Below are positions 1-4,385 of a stretch of DNA of 8,175 nucleotides, piece by piece; position 1 is the first letter of the stretch, and every line of letters starts with the position of its first letter. This stretch comes from DASUMF01 sp040510575 (GTDB taxonomy: Bacteria > Actinomycetota > Acidimicrobiia > IMCC26256 > DASPTH01): assembly GCA_040510575.1 (NCBI GenBank), contig JBEVIU010000045.1:1-8175 (forward strand). Reading direction: 5' to 3'. The notes under the pieces were generated by a model. It searched no databases. It was given only the letters and a program-made list of their open reading frames with translations, and was not told where the DNA came from. Position numbers and translations under genes: made by a program.

Positions 1-3
1 GCA

Positions 4-117
4 TCAGGCTTGCTCCGACGCGGCGGCGGGCGCCGCGGTCTTGGTGAGCTTGCGGAAGACGTCCTCGAGGCTGGCGCGCTCTGGGGTGAGCTTGACCTGT
101 CTGGTCAGCTCGGACTC
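4..117 (-). pseudogene. Possible C-terminal remnant of an ABC transporter ATP-binding protein
   Basis: On the minus strand, the frame ending in TGA at 6-4 reads SELTRQVKLTPERASLEDVF followed by RKLTKTAAPAAASEQA. The stretch PERASLEDVFRKLT resembles the extreme C-terminus of ABC-2-type (drug or daunorubicin-like) exporter ATPases, which often end in a 'SLEDVF..LT' motif and a short Ala-rich tail. The frame is open only back to a stop at 267-265 and contains no ATG, GTG or TTG codon, so it cannot be an independent gene. Its upstream part overlaps the end of the reductase gene in another frame. The simplest reading is the last ~35 codons of an ATPase gene whose front was lost when the reductase/TetR pair came to lie beside it. 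A chance similarity in a high-GC frame is possible, since the match is short and judged from memory. Confidence 0.3.
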
Positions 118-461
118 GTCAGGTCGAGCGCGACCGGAAGGGCCGACTCCCGCCAGCTCGCGAGCCCCGGGTTGCGGGGCTCGTACTTGTCGAACAGCAT
201 TGTGCGCGCCAATCGGTCGTCGGTGGGATCGGTGACGACATGGGCCGTCGCCGCGTAGGTGACATCACGCACGCGCACGGTGACGGCAGGCTCCTCTTGC
301 AGGTTGCGCACCCAGTCGGAGCGGCCGCCCGCGCCCGCGAGCATGAACAGCCGGCCGTCGTCGAGCGCGAACCAGATCTCGATCTCGTGCGGCTCGCCCG
401 TCACCCGTCCGCGAGTGGTGAGGTAGCAGAAGTCGTCGTCGGCAACCGTCGCGGGGATCAC
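105..461 (-). CDS. Nitroreductase/deazaflavin (F420)-dependent oxidoreductase family protein, 118 aa
   Basis: A small split-barrel (PPOX-like) protein resembling the actinobacterial DUF385/F420H2-dependent quinone reductase group. Members use reduced coenzyme F420 to reduce quinones or other electrophiles in the cytosol. Family-like features are the opening strand CYLTTRGRVTGEPHEIEIWF (residues 12-31), the turn LFMLAGAGGRSDWVRNLQ (38-55), where the family binds the cofactor phosphate and ring, the strand VTVRV (60-64), and the ending SALPVALDL (106-114). Length fits the shorter members. The start is GTG at 461; its GTGA overlaps the TGA stop of the tetR gene, so the two are cotranscribed and probably translationally coupled. 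The substrate cannot be read from sequence. F420 use is inferred from family; flavin or heme binding is the alternative for this fold. Confidence 0.75.
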   Translation of the reverse strand: MIPATVADDDFCYLTTRGRVTGEPHEIEIWFALDDGRLFMLAGAGGRSDWVRNLQEEPAVTVRVRDVTYAATAHVVTDPTDDRLARTMLFDKYEPRNPGLASWRESALPVALDLTSPS

Positions 462-1126
462 CGCTCGACCGTATCGTCAGCGCCGAGCAGCTGATGGCAG
501 CTGGCGTCCGCGAACCACGACTCGAACTGCTCGGCTGACCACCCGCGCTCACCGACGAGCAGGAGCCAGACGTCGGGGTGGTTGAGCGTCCACAGAATGT
601 CGGTCGCTGCCGTGACGTCGAGCCCGGTGCGGAGACCACCGTGCTCCTCGACCGACGTGACGATGACCCGCTGGTTCTCGTAGAAGTCGGACTGGATGAG
701 GCGCCAGAGCGCGGCGCCGTCGGGATCGACCCCGGCCGCGCTGCGGATCACGCCCAGCATCGGCCCGATGCGCACTTTGACCGCGCACGCGTTGCGCGCG
801 TTGAGGCGCAGCTGTCGCTCGGGATCGGTCTCCTCGAGCACCTCGCGGTACCACGGTCGGTCGGCGACCGGCTCGTCGCCGGTGTCGCCCTTGAGCACCA
901 GATCCCACACTGCCCGGAGCACGCCACTCTTGGTCTTGCACGCGTTGTACACGGTCTTGAGCGCGACGCCCGACTCTGTGGCGATCGTGTCCATGGTCGT
1001 TTCGACGTAGCCGTCGCGCTCGAACAGTGCCTGCGCGGTGTCGAGGATCGACCGCCGGGTCGCTTCGGCCTGTTCTCGGCGACGGCGGGCGTCGTACTTC
1101 CGGGTCGGCGGAACGTCGTCAGGCAC
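458..1126 (-). CDS. TetR/AcrR-family transcriptional regulator, 222 aa
   Basis: A one-component repressor: an N-terminal helix-turn-helix DNA-binding domain and a C-terminal ligand-binding/dimerisation domain. Residues 11-70 carry the family pattern: a basic lead (DARRRREQAEATRRSILDTA), LFERDGYVETTMDTIATESG, then the recognition helix region VALKTVYNACKTKSGVLRAV (54-73). The remainder is helical and poorly conserved, as expected of an effector domain, so the ligand cannot be guessed. The start is GTG at 1126; an in-frame TAG lies four codons upstream (1138-1136), so the N-terminus cannot be much longer. The first gene of a two-gene unit with the F420-type reductase, it diverges from a methyltransferase gene. 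The palindrome in the divergent gap is its likely operator, implying autoregulation and control of both flanks. Confidence 0.93.
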   Translation of the reverse strand: MPDDVPPTRKYDARRRREQAEATRRSILDTAQALFERDGYVETTMDTIATESGVALKTVYNACKTKSGVLRAVWDLVLKGDTGDEPVADRPWYREVLEETDPERQLRLNARNACAVKVRIGPMLGVIRSAAGVDPDGAALWRLIQSDFYENQRVIVTSVEEHGGLRTGLDVTAATDILWTLNHPDVWLLLVGERGWSAEQFESWFADASCHQLLGADDTVER

Positions 1127-1144
1127 TTGACTACTCTAGGCAGA

Positions 1145-1173
1145 TATTCAATACTCGTAACAAGTACTCAATA
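1145..1173. promoter_or_regulatory. Candidate TetR operator: 29-bp imperfect palindrome
   Basis: The palindrome is centred on 1159 in the divergent gap. Eleven of 14 arm positions pair: TATT (1145-1148) with AATA (1170-1173), A1150 with T1168, TACT (1152-1155) with AGTA (1163-1166), and GT with AC around the centre. It is markedly AT-rich against a GC-rich background, and is placed to overlap promoters of both the tetR-reductase unit and the methyltransferase gene. TetR-family dimers typically bind palindromes of about this size next to their own gene. Binding by this TetR is inferred. Confidence 0.65.
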
Positions 1174-1175
1174 GC

Positions 1176-1182
1176 GAGGAGG
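1176..1182 (+). promoter_or_regulatory. Shine-Dalgarno of the methyltransferase gene
   Basis: GAGGAGG lies 5 nt upstream of the ATG at 1188 and fixes that start. It begins just after the palindrome, so a repressor bound there would block transcription into this leader. Confidence 0.8.
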
Positions 1183-1187
1183 ACGCC

Positions 1188-2048
1188 ATGGCGGCGACCC
1201 AAGCGACCGACGCAGCGCTCCGGACCCAGGTGCACACCATGTGGGCTCAGGTGGCCGACGGCTGGGCCGAGCACGCCGAGTACGTCGATTCCCGAGGCGC
1301 TCACCTCACTGCGCGCATGATCGACGCGAGCGCACCGAAGGCGGGCGACCGCGTGCTCGAGCTCGCGTGCGGCCCTGGCGGCGCCGGCCTCGCGATCGCG
1401 GAGATCGTCGGCACGACGGGCGAGGTCGTGCTGAGCGACGTGGCGACCGAGATGATCGCGATTGCCGCCGCACGTGCCGCTGACCGTGGGCTCGACAACG
1501 TGCGGACAACCGTCCGCGACCTCGAGCAGATCGACGAGCCCGACGCGAGCTTCGACGTGGTCGTCTGTCGCGAAGGGCTGATGTTCGCCGTCCAACCGGC
1601 CCGCGCGGTGGCGGAGATCGCGCGCGTCCTGCGCCCGGGCGGTCGGGTTGCCCTTGCCGTGTGGGGTCCGCGAGCAGACAACCCATGGCTCGGCCTGGTG
1701 TTCGACGCGGTCAGCGAGCAGCTCGGCCTGCCCATCCCGCCACCGGGCGTTCCCGGACCGTTCGCGCTCTCCGATGCCACCGAGTTGCATGCGCTGTTGG
1801 TCGGCGGCGGACTCGTCGACGTCTCGGTCGAGCCGCTCAGCGCTCCACTCCGCGCCGCCTCGTTCGACGAGTGGTGGGCACGGACCTCGGCGATCGCAGG
1901 TCCCCTCGCCGCGATGCTGGCATCGTTGCCCGACGAGGTGCGGTGCGCGATCACGGATCGGCTACGCGCTGCGGTCGAGCCGTACCGCACCGCCGAGGGA
2001 CTCGAGATCCCCGGCGTGACCCTGCTTGCGTCGGCGCGTCATCCCTGA
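1188..2048 (+). CDS. Class I SAM-dependent methyltransferase (UbiE/Methyltransf_11-25-like), 286 aa
   Basis: A cytosolic Rossmann-fold enzyme transferring a methyl group from S-adenosylmethionine to a small molecule. Motif I is VLELACGPGG (residues 56-65), the glycine-rich SAM loop. Acidic D84 ends strand beta-2 (VVLSD) and should bind the ribose hydroxyls. The motif-II region is FDVVVCREGLMF (122-133), and LRPGGRVALAVWG (148-160) is the typical post-II/III segment. The ~120 C-terminal residues (PPPGVPGPFALSD onward) would shape the acceptor pocket, as in ubiquinone/menaquinone-type and natural-product methyltransferases. The acceptor is not evident. The ATG has a strong ribosome-binding site and lies 61 bp from the divergent tetR, so TetR control is likely. 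The stop codon is 1 nt from that of the convergent ligase gene. Confidence 0.9.
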   Translation: MAATQATDAALRTQVHTMWAQVADGWAEHAEYVDSRGAHLTARMIDASAPKAGDRVLELACGPGGAGLAIAEIVGTTGEVVLSDVATEMIAIAAARAADRGLDNVRTTVRDLEQIDEPDASFDVVVCREGLMFAVQPARAVAEIARVLRPGGRVALAVWGPRADNPWLGLVFDAVSEQLGLPIPPPGVPGPFALSDATELHALLVGGGLVDVSVEPLSAPLRAASFDEWWARTSAIAGPLAAMLASLPDEVRCAITDRLRAAVEPYRTAEGLEIPGVTLLASARHP

Positions 2049-2049
2049 C

Positions 2050-3516
2050 TCAGAGTCGGTCGGCGCGCAGCGCGCTGCGGCGCACCTTGCCCGCGTCGTC
2101 GCGGACCGGGTCAGTCGTGAACTCGAAGGTGCGCGGCGTCTTGTAGCGAGCGAGCCGCTCCGCGAGGAAGCCGGTGAGCTCGTCGTCGGTGAGGGGATCG
2201 GTGACCTGCACGATCGCGTGGATGCGATTGCCGAGGTCGTCGTCGGGAAGGCCGATCGCCGCCGCACTCAGCACCGACGGGTGTTCCATCAGCGCGCCTT
2301 CGATCTCGGCGGGGTACACGTTCTCGCCGCCGACGAGGATCATGTCGGCGCGTCGGTCGCTCAGGTAGACGTAGCCGTCGGCATCCATCGAGCCCATGTC
2401 GCCCAGGCTCTCCCAGTGACCCGGCAGCGTGCGCGCCTCCGAACCGACGTAGTGATACGCAGGCGTGCCCTCCGCGTCGCGACGCATGTAGATCTCGCCG
2501 ATCTCGCCCGGCGGGAGGTCGTCGCCGGTGTCGGGGTCGGCCACCTTCATCTCCCCGAAGATGCAGCGACCAACCGAGCCGCGATGCTCGAGCCACTCGT
2601 CGCCGCGGATGACCGTCATCGCCTGCAGCTCGGTGCCGCCGTACAGCTCCCAGATTCGCTCACCGCCGAGCCAGTCGATCCAGTCGGCCTTCAGCCACTC
2701 GGGGCACGGTGCAGCAAAGTGCCAGAGCGTCTCGAGGCTGGAGACGTCGTAGCGGTTGCGCACGTCGTCGCCGAGCCGCCAGATGCGCAGCATCATCGTG
2801 GGGACGAGGAACATGAACGTGCCGCGGTGCTCGTCGATCGCTTGCAGCGTCGCCTCCGCGTCGAAGCGAGGGAACACGACGATGTGGTTGCCGATGGTGA
2901 GACCACCCATCGACAGTGCGAACGGGCCGTTGTGGAAGAGCGGACCCGGCACGATGTGGCAGCCGTCGGCGACCACTTGTGTCGCGGCGGCGAGCAACAA
3001 GCTCACGACGCCGGGCGTTTGGTTCACGATGAGCTTGGGTCGCCCGGTCGAGCCGCCCGAGGTCATGGCGCGCTGCGACGGGCTGATGCGATCGGGGTGC
3101 GAAGCGTCGCTCGTCGACGAATCGGCCTCCCAGCCGACGGGAAGCACCCGACGGCCCGGGTGCGAAGCAGGATCGGCGCCCACGACCAGCTTCGAGTCGG
3201 CCAGCTCGACGATCGCCTGGCGTTCGCGGTCGGGGAGGCGCGCGCTCAACGGCTGTGGGATCGCGCCGAGCTTCCACGCCGCCACCGCGGCCTCCACGAA
3301 CGCGACCGAGTTCGGCAACGCGATCGACACGAAGTCGCCCTCGCCGACGCCGAGCTCGGACCACTCGCGCGCGATGCGGTTGGTACGGAGGTCGAGCTCG
3401 GAACGTGAGACCGTTCGCTTGCTGCCGTCGGGCTCCCACCCGGTGACCGCGGGCCGGTCGGGATCTTCCTCGGCGAGCACGGTGATCGCCCGTCCGAACG
3501 AGATCCCGTCATCCAC
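2050..3516 (-). CDS. AMP-forming acyl-CoA synthetase (ANL superfamily), 488 aa
   Basis: Activates a carboxylic acid with ATP to an acyl-adenylate and then makes the CoA thioester. Core motifs appear in order: the P-loop TSGGSTGRPK (152-161), LFHNGPFA (193-200), the A5 motif LYGGTE (291-296), A7 LGDMG (371-375) with ribose-binding D373, the hinge and A8 region DRRADMILVGGENVYPAEIE (387-406), and the C-terminal catalytic lysine K477 in DDAGKVRR. All catalytic elements are present, so the enzyme should be active. The TSGGSTGRPKLI form of the P-loop recalls bile-acid/steroid-side-chain and related CoA ligases, but substrate assignment would be a guess. At 488 aa it is slightly short for the family. 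The start is GTG at 3516, with only a weak AGGG upstream; an in-frame stop at 3552-3550 limits extension. It converges on the methyltransferase gene with a 1-nt gap and no room for a separate terminator. Confidence 0.92.
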   Translation of the reverse strand: MDDGISFGRAITVLAEEDPDRPAVTGWEPDGSKRTVSRSELDLRTNRIAREWSELGVGEGDFVSIALPNSVAFVEAAVAAWKLGAIPQPLSARLPDRERQAIVELADSKLVVGADPASHPGRRVLPVGWEADSSTSDASHPDRISPSQRAMTSGGSTGRPKLIVNQTPGVVSLLLAAATQVVADGCHIVPGPLFHNGPFALSMGGLTIGNHIVVFPRFDAEATLQAIDEHRGTFMFLVPTMMLRIWRLGDDVRNRYDVSSLETLWHFAAPCPEWLKADWIDWLGGERIWELYGGTELQAMTVIRGDEWLEHRGSVGRCIFGEMKVADPDTGDDLPPGEIGEIYMRRDAEGTPAYHYVGSEARTLPGHWESLGDMGSMDADGYVYLSDRRADMILVGGENVYPAEIEGALMEHPSVLSAAAIGLPDDDLGNRIHAIVQVTDPLTDDELTGFLAERLARYKTPRTFEFTTDPVRDDAGKVRRSALRADRL

Positions 3517-3527
3517 GAGCCGAGACC

Positions 3528-3653
3528 CTAACGAGGCGTGGGATCGTCCTCAACCGGCGTTCGGGCGCTCGACTCGATCACAGGCTCGTGGTGCTCGACC
3601 GTGGGAAACGGCTCGTAGCAGTGGTGCAGCAGCTCTCGCCATCGCTGGATCAC
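3528..3653 (-). CDS. Doubtful 41-codon ORF between the hemerythrin and ligase genes
   Basis: A GTG at 3653 opens a frame ending at TAG 3530-3528; its product begins VIQRWRELLHHCYEPFPTVE and ends in a Pro/Asp/Glu-rich tail. It lies 13 nt after the hemerythrin stop on the same strand and fills most of the 150-bp interval 3517-3666. Composition looks protein-like, but no Shine-Dalgarno precedes the GTG and I recognise no family. The frame is open without a break from 3722, overlapping the end of the hemerythrin gene in another frame. It could therefore be a displaced C-terminus (frameshift) rather than a separate gene. Apart from this I see nothing in the interval. Confidence 0.2.
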   Translation of the reverse strand: MIQRWRELLHHCYEPFPTVEHHEPVIESSARTPVEDDPTPR

Positions 3654-3666
3654 GGGCGGAAGCTGC

Positions 3667-4314
3667 TCAAGTGATCGGCTGGACGAACTTCGCGTAGCGG
3701 CGGCGCCAGGAGAGAGCGAGCATCACGCGCAACGGCAAAGGGGGCGGCGGCGGCTGTTGCTCGCTCGGCAGGCCTCGCGTGACCTCGTCGAGGATTCCCG
3801 CGACGATGGGCATGTCGGCTTTGGGAGTGGAGCGCAGCGCACGCTCGCTGACCTCGTCCCACTCCTTGCCGTCGACGGTTGCCGCGGCGGCGGGAAGCAG
3901 CTGCGCGTCCTCGATGTCGAGGTGCGGAACGAGTGTGTCGCGCACTGCGGCGATCGTGTCGTGCACGGCGCGGCGTGTGTCGTCGTCGGGGTGGGCGACG
4001 AGCGCGCCGATGGCGGTGTCGACCGCGTCGAGGAGTGTCACGAGCTCCTGGTGTTCGCGCTCGAGCTGCTCGATGAGTGGACGCTGGTCGGGGCTGGCGG
4101 CCGCGATCATCGGGAAGAAGTCGCTGTCCTCGTGCTCGTGGTGGTTGTGCAGCCCGCGCTCGAGCACTGCCCAGCGATCGGGGATCACGGTGGCGAGCGT
4201 CGCGGGATCCAGCCGGTCGGCCGCGCCGACGAATCGATCGAGGGTGACGCGCAGGCTCTGGTGCACCACGAGATACAGGCGAATGTCAGCGTGCGGCTCG
4301 GCCATGGCGGGCAC
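3667..4314 (-). CDS. Hemerythrin (HHE) cation-binding domain protein, 215 aa
   Basis: A four-helix-bundle protein expected to hold a di-iron centre that binds O2 or NO, or senses oxygen or metal stress. Candidate ligands follow the HHE pattern: H18 (VVHQSLR), H58xxxE62 (LHNHHEHEDSDFFP), H88 (EREHQEL) and H131xxxE135 (VPHLDIEDAQLLP). Residues 8-145 form the bundle. The tail has a proline run (188-194) followed by a basic-hydrophobic end (LPLRVMLALSWRRRYAKF), which might contact membrane or nucleic acid. No signal peptide is seen. The GTG start at 4314 is chosen for the purine-rich site 9 nt upstream; ATG at 4305 (MAEPHAD) is the alternative. The gene diverges from dnaE2 over 71 bp containing a LexA box, so SOS influence is possible. 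The function is inferred from family only. Confidence 0.88.
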   Translation of the reverse strand: MPAMAEPHADIRLYLVVHQSLRVTLDRFVGAADRLDPATLATVIPDRWAVLERGLHNHHEHEDSDFFPMIAAASPDQRPLIEQLEREHQELVTLLDAVDTAIGALVAHPDDDTRRAVHDTIAAVRDTLVPHLDIEDAQLLPAAAATVDGKEWDEVSERALRSTPKADMPIVAGILDEVTRGLPSEQQPPPPPLPLRVMLALSWRRRYAKFVQPIT

Positions 4315-4323
4315 CCTACGCGA

Positions 4324-4335
4324 CCCCTCCCTCCT
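4324..4335 (-). promoter_or_regulatory. Shine-Dalgarno region of the hemerythrin gene
   Basis: The minus-strand purine run AGGAGGGAGGGG ends 9 nt before the GTG at 4314 and 18 nt before the alternative ATG at 4305. This favours the GTG start. Confidence 0.6.
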
Positions 4336-4345
4336 CGAGCGGCCC

Positions 4346-4375
4346 TTGTGGTACCGAACGTACGTTCGATACGAT
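4346..4375 (+). promoter_or_regulatory. Probable dnaE2 promoter (-35 TTGTGG, -10 TACGAT)
   Basis: TTGTGG (4346-4351) and TACGAT (4370-4375) are separated by 18 nt, acceptable for a housekeeping sigma-70-type promoter. The spacer is almost entirely the LexA palindrome. Transcription should begin about 4381-4384, a few nucleotides before the ATG at 4386, giving a leaderless or nearly leaderless mRNA. Consistent with this, the 10 nt before the ATG (CGCTGGTCCC) contain no Shine-Dalgarno. Confidence 0.6.
4354..4369. promoter_or_regulatory. LexA-binding SOS box upstream of dnaE2
   Basis: CCGAACGTACGTTCGA matches the actinobacterial/Gram-positive LexA consensus TCGAAC-N4-GTTCGA at 11 of 12 defined positions (only the first base differs). 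The inner 14 nt (4355-4368) are a perfect palindrome. It sits between the -35 and -10, where bound LexA would exclude RNA polymerase. DNA-damage induction of dnaE2 through LexA is established in mycobacteria. The same site lies within the divergent hemerythrin leader. Confidence 0.88.
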
Positions 4376-4385
4376 CGCTGGTCCC

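Noticed and set aside
1131..1790. 219-codon minus-strand frame opposite the methyltransferase
   Set aside because: The opposite strand has a clear SAM-binding motif and a strong ribosome-binding site; this frame would also run through the operator region.
2047..2057. GACTC-A-GAGTC inverted repeat over the two convergent stop codons as a bidirectional terminator
   Set aside because: A one-nucleotide loop cannot form a hairpin, and there is no adjacent T-run on either strand.
2062..2078. GC-only inverted repeat (GCGCG-CAG-CGCGC) just inside the ligase C-terminus as a terminator
   Set aside because: It lies in coding sequence made of GCG/CGC-type codons, where such repeats arise by composition; no T-tail.
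2026..3408. 460-codon plus-strand open frame opposite the acyl-CoA synthetase
   Set aside because: It is a mirror frame of a gene with all ANL motifs in order; the translation has low-complexity Arg/Val/Asp composition and no domain.
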